A stretch of DNA of 64,000 bases, taken from NCBI GenBank assembly GCA_950295325.1, contig OX485805.1, positions 14,061,501 to 14,125,500 of the forward strand. The letters run 5' to 3'. Source of the stretch: Polytrichum commune (taxonomy: Eukaryota; Streptophyta; Polytrichopsida; Polytrichales; Polytrichaceae). The translations under genes and the position numbers were made by a program. Of this stretch, positions 31,821 to 43,289 are shown piece by piece. The notes under the pieces are model-generated. The model had not been told where the DNA came from. It ran no database searches and worked only from the letters and a program-made list of their open reading frames with translations. Within the stretch, counting starts at the first letter, position 1, and each line of letters starts with the position of its first letter.

Positions 31821-31869
31821 CGAAAAAAAAAATTTGCCCTTGGCAACCCAACATTCTATAACACACTAA

Positions 31870-33180
31870 AGAGCATCTCCCTGCATATATCTGGGGCATT
31901 GCTCTAAAAGATTATTTTGATTTGAAACTAATAGTAGCACATAGGGTTTGGTGATTGGTGCTTGGTGATAGCAAGTCACAATTTACTTAGAAAAAAGATC
32001 ACGGATGGAGTCTCTATCGAATGTCATGAAGGGATTCACTGTAGTAAGGAGTGGACGACTCACAAATTGTGTTGTTAACTAAAAGGAACATCACTGGTTG
32101 ACTACATGGGACATGGTGGTCTGTTAGGATTCTAAGTTTCTTAATTGCTGAATTTCTTTCCAAGTCCAGCCAGTTACGTGTTCATCTTTATGGCCAATAT
32201 AAGTGTTTTTTCACGTCCTCTTCTTTTGGGCTCATACAATTTCTTGGTCACGGCTCTTTGGCTTTAACCATTAACTTTCTGTTGTGTGATTGTATTGCTT
32301 CCTGTTGTTCTCCAAGTTCGATTTATGTTAAGTTTAGAGGAATAAATTTCTGGTGATATTATATTTCTGCCGAGAATCTGGGTATAAGGTTTTTGCTGAG
32401 TTTGTAGTTTGACATTTCAAGGTAAGGCAAGAATCATAGTTCTTTATAGATCTAGATTACCGCGCATTTCTTTCAACCTTTTCATTCCCGGAGTTTTGGG
32501 TTGCTTTATTTCTAAATTTCTAGAGTTTCCAAGTCCAGCCAGTTAGATGTTCACAACTTTTGGGTTTTCTTATGTAATTCAAACTAAGTTCTCTAAATTC
32601 TGTCAGTGTAAGTGTAACATATGCAACATACTAGAGAAAATAACTTATTGTTGATATCATTATATTTCATCTTCACTAATGCCAAAAATGTGATTTCCAC
32701 ATTGGATTCAAGGAGGCCCGATTCTGGTTAGTCTAGGGTAGGTGACCATGTTCTGTTCCGAGAGTGTCGGTTTCATAGCCATGTCCTAGAAGTAGGCCTG
32801 GAGGTGTCCACTTACGTGCGGGAACAGGGTTTAGGGTATATGTGTGCACATTCTTGAGTTTTTTGTGCAGGTGATGTTAGATCTTCGTATAGAAGCCCAC
32901 TGACTGCTTCGCTTTATGAGTGTTATTTTGTGAGTCTTCTAATACCTCTGACTTTCCCACTTGATGTGCACTCTCCTTCTCGATTCCACTGGCTCCAGCC
33001 GAAGTCGAGTAGACATCCAGGCTAGACCTAGTAATACTACAGTCAACATTTACTGACCTGGTAGTAATGTTATAGTCAACCATTGGTGTAGTGGTAGTCA
33101 ACTAGTTCTGAAGTTCCTCAGCACTTCAGAACTTGTTTATGCGTATATATCAAACTCTGTAACCATGTTTATGTCTGATT
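31870..33180. other. gene-free stretch with two short hAT-like relics
   Basis: No gene is recognised. CCAAGTCCAGCCAGTTACGTG at about 32160 and CCAAGTCCAGCCAGTTAGATG at about 32530 match the inner CAAGTCCAACCGGTTACATG of hAT-like family 2, so two old, eroded copies are likely. From about 33020, AGTCAAC and GACTA motifs mark the start of the CACTA-like region to the right. TATATATC at 33144 precedes the next gene's ATG by about 40 bp. Confidence 0.4.
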
Positions 33181-33186
33181 AATGGA

Positions 33187-35005
33187 ATGCAATGCAAGAG
33201 GGTCTTGGTGCAGGCAGCAGAGTTGCAACGGGATCCAAGTCGCGAGGAGATAGAGTTGGAGATGCTACGCCAAAAATCTCGCAAGAAGCAGCCGGTAGGC
33301 ACGCCAAATGTGTCCCACATTTCTGGTAGTGGAAGCGGAGTCCAGGAGCCGTCGACGTCCCTGGCAATGGAATTCAAATCGATGAAACGCGACTTTTATA
33401 CCCGAATGGCTGGGATGGAGGCAAGTATGAAGGCAATCATGACAGCACTAAACATACCAGTTGTTCCAAACCCTACTACTTGCAATGTGCAGCAGCCTTC
33501 ATCTTTCGAGCAAAGGCAGTCAACTCCGAACATGGGTAGCACCGAGTGCTTGCCCAATTCCGTACGTTTTTAATTCCAGCCCTCAACCTGAATTTGCCTT
33601 GGTAGAGTTCACGTGCAACCACTCTAAATCCCAAACATTAAGGGCGTATTGTTGCCCATGTTGTGTAGTTCCCAAACCAGAATTTGGCCTCACCAAAATC
33701 CAAGGGACATTCAAGAGAAGATACTCCTCAAATTGACGAAGCTCATGTGGTACACGCACACACTACACATGAGCAAGAGGTGACTACAAAGACATTCTGA
33801 ACATAGAGTTTGTGACCACAGCATAGTAAACTAGAGATCATGTCGTGAGTAGTAGTAGCTAATGTTGTTGAGCTCTCGAGTATGAAATCTGAAGTTCATT
33901 CTTAGCGCAAAGTTGGCTAGCTTTGGAGTGATATAAATTTGCTAGACTAAATGTTACTGGGGTGGATACTTTGAACAGGGAAAGAAACGGAAGGCAGAAG
34001 ACGAAGGTCCCACTCAGCAGGAGGTTGCAGAGTTGGAGACTCAGAACGATCAGGAGGTAAGCTCCGGCTCAAGGGAGAAGGTGGCCACCGATGTTGCAGG
34101 TGACAAAGAGGGCGGGATAGGAACTCCGAAGAAGAGGGCGCGGGCCACGGAGTTGCAGAAGCTACAGGTTGGAATGCAGTCACCGCAAATGCCCCGGAAA
34201 TTACGAGCCAAGCATTATGTGGAAAAGGAATCGGAGAAGATTGGCAAGAAGCGGCCCCCCAAGAAAGGTGCATCAAAAATCACAAAGGTAGGACAATGAC
34301 TTATGCTTGACTTATGCTTGACTAATGCTTGACTTATGCTTGACTAATGCTTGTCTAATGCTTGTCTAATGCTTGTCTAATGCTTGACTAACCCGTGACT
34401 AATGTTTGACTAACACGTGACTAATGCTTGACTAACCCGTGACCAATGCTTGACTAACCCGTGACTAATGCTTGACTAACCCGTGACTAGGTCTAGACTA
34501 ATGCTTGACTAGGTCTAGTCAACATGTCGTAAATATCTTTAGCAGAGTGGGCACTACATGTTTACTACTGGTAGTTGACAATGCTTGACTTTTTGAATGT
34601 CACTGGTATTAGTAATCAAATGACAAGTCATGTATCCATGGTTGTAGCTCTTACTAACTCCGAAGCATGTCAATTTCTTTGTAGGAGAAAGAAACATTGA
34701 AGGAGGTTGAAGCAATGCTACCCTTTGTAGCAGGAGACATTGTACAGATCATGGGAATAGGAGTCGACGAGGAATCTCTTCTAGTAGGGGAAGGGAGGGT
34801 CACGACTCTTCCGGGGGGGACATTGCACGGAGTAGTAATCGCTGAAGGAACTGTGTCCTTGGCAGTGCTGCAGAGCCACGATGACGGATATGTGCTATAT
34901 AAACCCTTAATGCTAGATGATCCAGTAGTCTCGAAAATTGGTGATGCCGTTGGGCAGTTTATTTTGTGGCCCACAGAATGTTTGCACCGGCCTCCACCAG
35001 TTTAG
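33187..35005 (+). CDS. three-exon gene resembling plant CACTA (En/Spm) transposon accessory proteins
   Basis: Exons are 33187-33561, 33979-34287 and 34685-35005, with GT-AG introns all in phase 0, giving 334 residues. Exon 1 has an acidic/basic coiled-coil-like start (E-I-E-L-E-M-L-R-Q-K-S-R-K-K). Exon 2 is Lys/Arg/Glu-rich with nuclear-localisation-like runs (G-K-K-R-K, P-K-K-R-A-R). Exon 3 has L-P-G-G-T-L-H-G-V-V-I-A-E-G-T-V, then I-G-D-A-V-G-Q-F-I-L-W-P. This pattern resembles the plant-specific domain often found in proteins carried by CACTA transposons (H-G-x-x-x-x-x-G-x-V ... A-x-G-x-x-x-x-W-P). No transposase core is present, so the gene may be a 3' fragment or a separate accessory gene; an upstream exon cannot be excluded. 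No inactivating lesion is seen. The second intron holds an 11-bp repeat array. Confidence 0.5.
34299..34510 (+). repeat. 11-bp tandem array (TAATGCTTGAC / TAACCCGTGAC) in intron 2
   Basis: About 18 units of 11 bp with core TTATGCTTGAC, TAATGCTTGAC, TAATGCTTGTC or TAACCCGTGAC; towards the right end two unit types alternate. The array lies wholly inside the second intron of the CACTA-like gene. It resembles the subterminal repeat arrays to which transposon-encoded proteins bind. Confidence 0.85.
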
Positions 35006-35711
35006 TTTTTGACTAGTTCTAGGAACCCGCATGTGCTTATGGGAGGACTATACCCAGAAACGATTATTTTCAATATAAAATGCTATTTTAACCAGTGTAT
35101 GGATTGCCACCAGTGATTGTTTCTATGGAATGTTTGAATATGCGCAGCTGAGCTTGTTACCACAAGTAGTACAGATTGCACATACATGGATATGCATCTA
35201 ATTCTATCACTAGTCGTATTAATTTGACTACTTGTGATAGCAATATTAAAAATGAAGACCAGAACAATTCACATGGGCTGACTAGAGTCAGTCACGAATC
35301 TGGAATGCAAGACTAAAGTGAATGAGGAGAGTTGACTATGCGTGGTAGTTTCCAATTGACAACAATTACTAAAACGATTGCAAGTAGTGAAGAAGACAAT
35401 CTTTGAGGCCAGCTGAATGCCAATTGTGTGACTAGTTTTAGTCAAGGTAAACCCTGGATTGTCCACCATGAACAATCCCTTGACTAATCCTAGTCACACC
35501 AATGTGACTAAATATAGTGGAATGTTGTAGCAAAGATGACTATTTTTTTTGGATTATACACAAATCATTATGACTAGACTTAGTGAAGCGACATAATTAT
35601 TGACATGACTAAGCTTTTACTAGGTATAGTCAAGATATCGTAACTATCTTTACTAGAGTGGGCACTACATGTTTACTACTGGTAGTTAACAATACTTGAC
35701 TATATGTAGTC
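34503..35711. repeat. GACTA-N4-TAGTC palindromes and an 88-bp direct duplication
   Basis: Palindromic motifs GACTANNNNTAGTC (or one base off) occur at 34507, 35430, 35482, 35506, 35572 and 35698, and many GACTA/TAGTC half-sites fill 33,030-35,900. Separately, 34503-34589 is repeated at 35613-35700; both copies contain GAGTGGGCACTACATGTTTA. The two copies flank the last exon. The motif density is as expected for the subterminal region of a CACTA transposon, but no matched pair of CACTA termini was found. Confidence 0.7.
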
Positions 35712-36106
35712 GAGACACAGGAGGTCCCAAGGGCGGTGCCAATCGAGGTCCCAAAAGGTCATTGGGAACGTGCATAGGGAACGAAATGCCCACAGAATAA
35801 ACCATAGTCAACTTGTTGCAAGCGACTAGTCCGACCTGACAAGCATTTGACTCACTTTGCCACTACAGTAGTCCTAGTCAAGTACCTGGTTTTATACCAT
35901 TTTTAGTCAAAAACCCCAGTCAAAAAAGCATGTATTTGGCATAGTGAAGCCTTGTGCATAATTGATTCCCAACGCAACATCCACCAACTCATCAATACTC
36001 TATTCTAGCTCAATAATCTCTTCCCCTTCCATCTAAATGTAAATCTCGATTGGCATTTCATCATCATCCAATCGCAAATTTGAAATTAGAGCACCAAGTT
36101 CATCTT
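35712..36106. other. gene-free stretch with TAGTC half-sites
   Basis: No gene is seen. AGTCAA and TAGTC half-sites continue to about 35925 and then stop, which may mark the edge of the CACTA-like element. Confidence 0.4.
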
Positions 36107-36163
36107 ATTCTTCTTTCATTCTATTCTTCTTTCATTCTATTCTTCTTTCATTCTATTCTTCTC
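36107..36163. repeat. 16-bp tandem repeat (ATTCTTCTTTCATTCT) x 3.5
   Basis: Three full units and a half. It abuts, and partly encodes, the Lys/Glu/Arg/Met-rich tail of the minus-strand transposase relic. Confidence 0.85.
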
Positions 36164-36887
36164 CCTTTCATCAACTAGGGCAAAATCAACATTCCATGTT
36201 GCAAGTAATATACGCGCCATTCTCCAACAATTTCTAATTATATGTGCATCCAACTCACTCCATACTTCATAACTCGACATGATAGCATGTTTGATGTTGG
36301 GCACCACCTTCCTCAAGTCCTTCAATGTAGCATCATAATATTGTGATAAAACCCACTGCAAAAGTTTTCTTCATGTATTGAATTTTGAATGATGCTATTA
36401 TACCTTGATCCAAAGGTTGAACTACACTTGTAACATTGGGAGGAAGGAATACCAAAGTCATGTTGCTCAATTCCAAGGTTGAATAACCACCAGACTTACC
36501 AACTTTGGCAAAACTAACAACATGTGAAGATGCATTATCCAAAATCATAATCACCTTTTAATTTTGGCTTTTGAACTTATTGTTGAGTTGCAAAATCCAA
36601 GCTTCAAATATACCCCCCTTCATCCAAGCTATTTTATTTGAATGCCACCGAACATACTCATGAGGCTTCCACCTTCCAAAACACCGTGGTTGCTTAGATG
36701 TATAAATCACAAGCAACTTCAACTTATCAGTCCTAGTTGAATTAACAACAAGAGCAAGTGTTACATGCTCCTTCTTTAACTTCCAACCCCTCACCTTCCT
36801 TTGTGCTAATGTTTTATTAAGATGTGCTCTAAAATACAATCCAATCTCATTCATGTTGTATACATCTTTAGGCTCATAATTTGACAA
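36138..36887 (-). pseudogene. pogo/Tigger-type (DDE_1) transposase, partial
   Basis: On the minus strand the blocks appear in order: D-V-Y-N-M-N-E-I-G-L-Y-F (about 36865), P-R-C-F-G-R-W, then A-W-M-K-G-G-I-F-E-A-W, I-L-D-N-A-S-S-H (about 36545) and P-P-N-V-T-S-V-V-Q-P-L-D-Q-G. These are the catalytic-domain motifs of Tc1/mariner-superfamily pogo/Tigger (jerky/CENP-B-like) transposases. The first catalytic residue is Asn (N-M-N-E) where N-M-D-E is normal; the other two Asp are present. A TAA at about 36555 and a frameshift near 36360 break the frame. The N-terminal CENP-B/HTH DNA-binding region is missing, and no terminal inverted repeats were found. Confidence 0.88.
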
Positions 36888-36899
36888 TTGAAGAGGAAG

Positions 36900-39800
36900 G
36901 AGGCCACTCTAACCCTAACCATGTCCATTCTACACTAGTAGCCCTATTTATCATTGAGCTCCCAATGATAAGTGAAGTTCCCAAGTACTAGTTCCCAAGT
37001 GAAAATAGATGTATTTTAGATGCATATGACATAGATGAAAGGAATTTTAGCATTAACTACCTCTTTTTAATATGAAAAAACAAAGATTCTAAATGTCGTA
37101 TTATTGAGTGTTGTAGTCATATAAAATTTTGGTTGCGCAAAAATGTGTCATAATATCGAGGGTGTCATATAAATGAGTGTTGTATTAACGAGGTTAAATT
37201 GTAGTGTCATTTTATATTTAGTTGATTTGACACTAGAATTAGTTTAAAGACCTCAATTTAGCTTAGACAAGGTCATTGAAGATAAATTAGCATATTCATT
37301 CAAAGTTGGTGCATGTGGGAACCCTTATTAGAATCTCCTACATGTACAAAATTTTCATGGCCAAAAAGTAGATTATTCATACAAATCATAAAATACATAA
37401 TAGTCTCACATATGTATATGGAAATTTTGAGCTCTAGAGTAAAGTGAGTGATGATGTGTACAAAATATAAATGATTGCCAAAAAAAAAGTTGACATTGTT
37501 TGGATCTATACCTATAGATCATTTTGTATTGAGAAAATTATCAAAGTATGACACAAAGGATGATAACTAACACCTCATGGAGTAACAAATAATGAAATTT
37601 TGGGGTATAAGGTAAATATGGATGAAACAAACTCTTCTTGTCAGTAACCTTAATGAGACCTTAAGCTATGGTTACTCACCACCGTCCCTGCCCTCGCCCC
37701 CCCCCCCCCCCCTTATCTAGGGTATGGTGGGCAGTCTTACCGAATACTGCGATCGACTGCTTGATTGTGGTTCCCATACAAGATAGATTCCCCCTTTTGC
37801 CCATTGAATATATCTAGCCTAGGTCCAAAACCTCAAATATTGGAGGCAATTGGAGGTTAAATTAAGTTGAAGTTGTGATGTCATTGTCAAACAAATACCA
37901 AAGCTAATCCAAGTGCTAAGGTGTAATGTTAATTCTAACCCTACATCTCATCACTTTAGTGCATGGGATGTATATTTTAGAAAAAGAACATAAGTTACAT
38001 AAACATTTGAGAATGATTTGAATACTAATATACTTCTTTTTAAATAATATGCTCATCTATATGTATACCACATCATTCAATTTCAATGGAATAGCAACTT
38101 ATTTTCAGTGTATAAAATTGTAGTAATTGACATGATTTTTCACATGATAGTTGTACCACCAAAATTATGTCATTCTCATTGAATTACACGCGCTTTTAAG
38201 TATGATTTTGGTGCAATTGGAACACTTTGACCAGCAAGTTGACATTAGGTTCATTAGCCTCTATCTCACGGAGGCCACCGCACTCGCCACTCTAGGTAAT
38301 GAGCCGATTTGAAACCACCATGACGTATTCTTACTCTCATTAGCCTTTTGACTTCATGGACTTTAAATGAACTTCATTTCATTTCATTGATAAAAAAACC
38401 ATTCAAGAAATTCCATCCACCTTTGATGCCAACATAAGCATAACTTCAAATCTCCATATGCAAAATGCCGCTCTAATAATTCAACAGGGTTTCTATAGTC
38501 TGTCCATTTAATTTTTTAATTTTTTAATTTTTTTTTTTGCACATTACATAAACCAATCTCAATAAACCACAGTTTTGGATGAGTGAGTGAAAAGTGTGAT
38601 GACAATTTGGATCATTCTCCAATGATTCTTGCTTCACCTTGTCCCTCCCATATATAATGTTGAGTATGGTTGTAAGAAGATCCAAGGCCTTAAAGCTACA
38701 CTAAATACCCTTATTAGTGTGGATAGAAAATTAGTGTTGGCTAAACTAAATTTCTAGTCAAAGTGGAATTAGTGTGGGTCCAAGATCCAAGGTCTTTCCC
38801 CAAGTCTTCATGAAGACTTCCGACCAACACATTCAATGTTAGTTATAGGACAAAAGTAACACAAAATAAAATAATCATCCACATTACTTTTCTAGGGAAT
38901 CAATTATTGTGGCCCACACTACTTTTTTTCTAGACATTTAGTGTGGATTGAAAACTATTGTGGCCCCCACATTATTCTCATCATGAAACTTAGTGTGGGC
39001 TCTAGAAATTTATTGTGACCAATAGTAATAGGACGATTTTGTGTAGTTTTGATGTGAATTAACTAGAAATAATAACCTTTGGGCCGCATATTATTTCATG
39101 AATGAAAGATATGCATGTATGCAATAATTTACTCTTTCAAGGGCATAATGGGTAAATTTGAAGTGGACCCTCTAGAAGAAACATTTTTTTGAACAACCTA
39201 TAGAATTATAAGTATAACATTACATTGTTCGTTGGTTGCGTTCCAACAAACCATGTATCACATGAGCATAATTTTTCTTTAATTTTGGGATTCCCCATTT
39301 ATGGGGAGCATTCAAGTTGTGTTGTGTGAATTTCTAGACAAGTAGTTGTAAATCATCAAAGTATTTTAACTCCCTTATAATGTCATGTAAGAACTCTTGC
39401 TTCAAATCATGATTTTTATATTCTATTTTGGTAGAAAATTTCCATTGTGATGAAGTACACAATGAGGCAAGAGGGGCTTCTAGGATACAAGGATATCTCC
39501 CCAATCCATCCATATTAAAAACATCCCACCCACATGTTTGTGATTTGAATCAATTCAAACATGTTTCATGGGATCAAATTGTATGAGGTCTTTCAACACA
39601 CCCTAGAAAAGGGGGAAATAGCATGTGGACAAAGCTCGGGGGGGGGGGTGATGGGCCAAAATTTAGAAACCACGTGAGAACAACTGTAGGGTGCTTTTTA
39701 TTCATTGGCAAGAAAATTTGTATAAACTTTAGATCTATCATAGCCTACTTAGCTTGCAAAATATGTGAATATATATAATTTAGTATAAGGGGAAACCCCC

Positions 39801-40240
39801 CACTTTAGGTTTGATATAGAAAGAAATTAGTATGACAAAAGTAAGAAAGGAATTAAAAAATAGAATGAATATATTCACATATAATACATGGGAAATGAAT
39901 GAAAAATTGAATGATTGGGTTGTGATGTGTACATTCTTCTTTCACCAATATATAGCAACATGAATGTATGCCATGCCATATTGAACTTAAGGGTTTGCCT
40001 TCATTCGGAAGGAGTAAATCAAAATTTTATAAGTAATTTAGCATCATTTGAAATAGTCTAGGTTCTCTTTTATAATTACCTATAGGGTGCTGAATATTTG
40101 GTGAGGTAGTTTTTTTTTTCCTCCTACTTAAAGGGTTCCCTAAAATCCAAATAAGGAGGCCCCAATAAAAATTCCCTTTGTAAGTGACACCCCCCCCAAG
40201 GGACAAAGAGTCTATTCATTAGACATGAGCCTTGCCCGCT
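36900..40240. other. gene-free AT-rich stretch
   Basis: No gene is recognised. A C14-like homopolymer lies at about 37699-37712 and G runs at 39639-39648. Between 38700 and 39040 the motif TTAGTGTGG and its variants occur about six times on both strands (TTAGTGTGG, TTGTGGCCCACA), suggesting a degraded inverted-repeat element. Confidence 0.4.
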
Positions 40241-40241
40241 A

Positions 40242-40242
<1 letters not shown>

Positions 40243-40280
<38 letters not shown>

Positions 40281-40908
40281 GCCATGATATTAAATCTTTT
40301 GATTATAAACTTTCACATTAATCTACTATCAATTGTCTTCTTTATAACTAAATGATGATATGCTCAAAAGATCCTAAATAAACATACATGGAAAATGGTC
40401 ATACTACATACGTAACAAGGATGTAGATGAATGGAGCAAAATAACCATGATTACAGCCGTGACCCACATCTCTAACCCATGGTAAAAATAGGGTTTGGAA
40501 AAACTTACCATAGGTAAGAACTCCAATATAAACCCCTAACCCTAAAAGGAGCTTCCTTTTTTACCATTCATGCAAGCATAAGGTGGGGTGACTTTGTGCA
40601 TACTCACTAGAATATACGTGTGGAAAGTGAGAGAAACTAGGTCTAATCACCAAGAGGAGTATTCTACTTGGAGTAACCCAATCATGGCCAAGGAACAAGT
40701 TTGAACACCCATATGTCATTTTGCAATGAGTGTTGTAATTCGAAATATTGCAATACATTTGATGTTGTTTGAATGTGTGCGACATGGATAACAACTGGGT
40801 CCTGATGTTATTTACCTCGTGTACGTAACTAATCCTCAAATGTTTGTTGATTGGTTGCATGGGCACAAGTGAGGCAAGCCCTTCACACTTTCAATACAAT
40901 TATTGTGG

Positions 40909-40940
<32 letters not shown>

Positions 40941-41183
40941 ATATACTTAATTTCTAGTTGTTGTGTGGTGAGAGGAAATTATTGTGTGCAAAATAACCTC
41001 TCATTCATCCAACATAAATGCTTTCAAATGATATTGCTTCGAAAGTTAATTTTCCTAGATATGTTAATGCCAAAATTAGATCGAAGGGCCTTTGAAGAGA
41101 TGTAGATATATATCTAGAGATATATCTAGAGATATATCTATATGTCAATATATATAGATATAGAGAGAGATAGATATATATAT

Positions 41184-41234
<51 letters not shown>
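40243..41234. repeat. microsatellites: (CT)n, (TA)n, (GATA)n
   Basis: (CT)17 at about 40243-40277; (TA)n at about 40909-40937; ATCTAGAGATAT and TATAGATA units from 41107 leading into (GATA)n at about 41184-41234. Apparent open frames across them are repeat artefacts. No gene lies between them. Confidence 0.85.
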
Positions 41235-41239
41235 CAACC

Positions 41240-42470
41240 AAGAAGAGAATCATAAACACTTGACTACACAAGAATTTTTTTTTAAAAAATTGGTAACACA
41301 TGGGCACAAAAAATCACAACACACCAAACATGTAAATTAAACAAAACTCAAACAGGTAACCTTCTAGGGCCACCTCATTGTTAGTAGGAGTTGGGCCAAG
41401 GCAATTTAACCGCATTGCACACTTGATCATCCAATGAATGGATGTAATCCATATGTGAAGTTTGCAACATGCATTATGTAGTAGGCAAGCAAGGTCTTTA
41501 TGAGGCGGCTTCTTTGAGAAGTGGCACCTAGGAACCACCAAAAAGATCAAAATTTTGTATGTGTCAAATGTATGTCAAAAACATTTGACACAAAGTTTGT
41601 TGTTTTCCTAATATCTAGATGACAATGTACTAGTACATTTTGTAGCTTGTGTGGGTTAGAGCCTAGTACAAGCTTTGGATGGAATTTTTCTTCCTCGAAG
41701 ATCATGGTGGTTTCACCCCTAAACGCTTTTAGCATGTTCGTACAAACTTTATACTTTCTCATTATATTGGATGATGTGAAATCTTCATTAAACTCTTTTC
41801 AAGTTAGTTTGTGTGGGTACCAACTTTCAAGAAAAATAAGCTTGCAAACAACAAGCTATCACTATCTACATAAAGGTCACATTGCAATCTATATTAACAT
41901 TGCACGATTTCAAAATACCGCCAATGTATGAAGAGGCCCAAATCAGGCTCCAAAAGTGTATAAGGGCTCACTTGTTTCCCCACGTCTAAAGGAATATTTA
42001 ATGATAATTTCATTGAGAGAGTTCAACCCTAATTTGATTTCCTAACACATACTCTAGGAGTAACATTAAGAGCATGTCCCTTGCAAGTTGATTTGTGATT
42101 TGTTCCAAATCAAGCTCGCTAAATTTACTTAAGGTCTCTGACCCCAATTCAAGGGTCAAAGTAGTTAAAAGTACTTACCCTGGGGTCTTCAATATTGATC
42201 AATGTTTTCACTCTCTCCTCCCTCAATTTTTCCCTCCCGCTCACGCTACTAAAAAAGACGAGTCAAGGGGACACTAGAGTGACATAGACATGTCACCATT
42301 TTGACCAATCCAACACATGTTAGATTCCACGCAGGGTTAGCCCTTGGCCATGTTGAAGTGGTGTCATCTTGGACGTAGTCTTTTGCAAGCCCCTGTGAAT
42401 GAAAAACTAGCAGGTGTTAGATTAAACCTCAAATTGAAATTTATTCAAATTACTCAATTTACAACCATGG
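41240..42470. other. gene-free stretch
   Basis: No gene recognised on either strand. Short open frames of 70-95 codons have no motif. Confidence 0.35.
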
Positions 42471-42477
42471 TAAGTAA

Positions 42478-42800
42478 AATAAGTCTAGGGAGAATTTTGG
42501 GCATAATCGGTTCAAATCCTAATGTTTCCAAGTCCAACTGGTTACAGGTTGTGATCTTTCGATTTTCTTTATAGAATTCGAGGTATACTCTATAGATTCC
42601 TCGAAAATGTCCGGCAACTTTTCTGAAGGCTTGAGCCAAGACGCATTGTTTAATCCTCTTATGGAGATGTTGTGATCTTTCGTTTTTTCTATCTAATTTG
42701 AGGTACATTCCATACGTTCCTCTAAAGTGATGAGTAAAATGAGTTTGAAAAATAAGTGATGAGTAACGGGTTCATTTTGCAACTAACGTTCGGTTCATTT
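42478..42800 (-). mobile_element. two eroded hAT-like family 2 copies
   Basis: 42478-42638 matches the inner 160 bp of family 2 (GGGAGAATTTTGGGCATAAT, CAAGTCCAACTGGTTACAGG, ATAGATTCCTCGAAAATG). A second, more diverged copy of the middle and right part follows at about 42672-42800 (TTTCGTTTTTTCTATCTAATTTGAGG). The TGATCGGGGA ends are lost, so no target duplication can be seen. Confidence 0.65.
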
Positions 42801-43205
42801 TGCAACTAGAAACCCCAATTCACATGACACCGGAACTCAAAATCTAATTCTAAAATTTTAAATGACTTATTCATGATGTGCAATCGTCTCATCTACACCG
42901 GTATCACCTATTAGTGTGGTTTACAAGTTGGAATTACGTGTTGCTATCAAATTCTACCAAAAGTGTCATTGTTTACAATGATTATCCCAATTAGTGTGTG
43001 TGACTATTCAACGTTACGAAGTGTTATAACTATCCAATAAGAATGTAAATTTCTCTAAGAAAACAAATTATATTCTTTAATATCTTAGAAACCTATTGAA
43101 TTTTTAAATTAAAAAAAAAATTGAACTCTTGAGTAAGATTACTGTAAAGTAAGTTATAGTTCTCATCATGTCATTGTAGATGTGGGCATGTTAGGCAATT
43201 AACAA

Positions 43206-43283
43206 GGAGAACCGACTGCTCGTTATAGTTGAACCGGTTGAGTTTGAGAAATAACCGGTTGAAGTTAAGGACTTCAAGAAATT
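43206..43283 (+). mobile_element. hAT-like family 2, left-end fragment
   Basis: GGAGAACCGACTGCTCG, then GAACCGGTTGAGTTTGAG and AACCGGTTGAAGTT, match the first 80 bp of family 2. The rest of the element is absent. Confidence 0.7.
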
Positions 43284-43289
43284 TACTAG

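Larger units (their letters stand above)
21100..31860 (-). mobile_element. full-length but decayed non-LTR retrotransposon (LINE), ~10.7 kb
   Basis: Read on the minus strand, the order is: G-poor leader with a long open frame (31820-30720), ORF1 (to 27190), ORF2 N-terminal region with 2A-like motifs (27197 to ~25200), AP-type endonuclease (about 25030-24280), and reverse transcriptase (about 23945-21158). The sense strand is strikingly G-depleted, so the + strand is GT-rich across the whole element. I could not identify target duplications or a poly(A) tail, so both borders are approximate. The combination of a very long ORF1 without a visible CCHC knuckle, overlapping ORFs and 2A-like motifs does not match the usual plant L1 layout; the clade is unassigned. 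Confidence 0.85.

Noticed and set aside
34299-34510. Possible CRISPR array
   Set aside because: 11-bp units without unique spacers, inside an intron of a plant gene.
33080-35870. TGTAGTG (33082) and CACTACA (35861) as the ends of a CACTA transposon
   Set aside because: They point outward relative to the gene between them, the reverse of what CACTA termini require, and no 3-bp duplication was found.
37699-37712. C homopolymer as an assembly artefact or i-motif
   Set aside because: Only a simple homopolymer is visible; nothing in the flanks supports a function.
41005-41307. Open frame with repeated Ile-Tyr and Ser-Ile-Tyr-Leu
   Set aside because: It is a translation of the TATA/GATA microsatellites.
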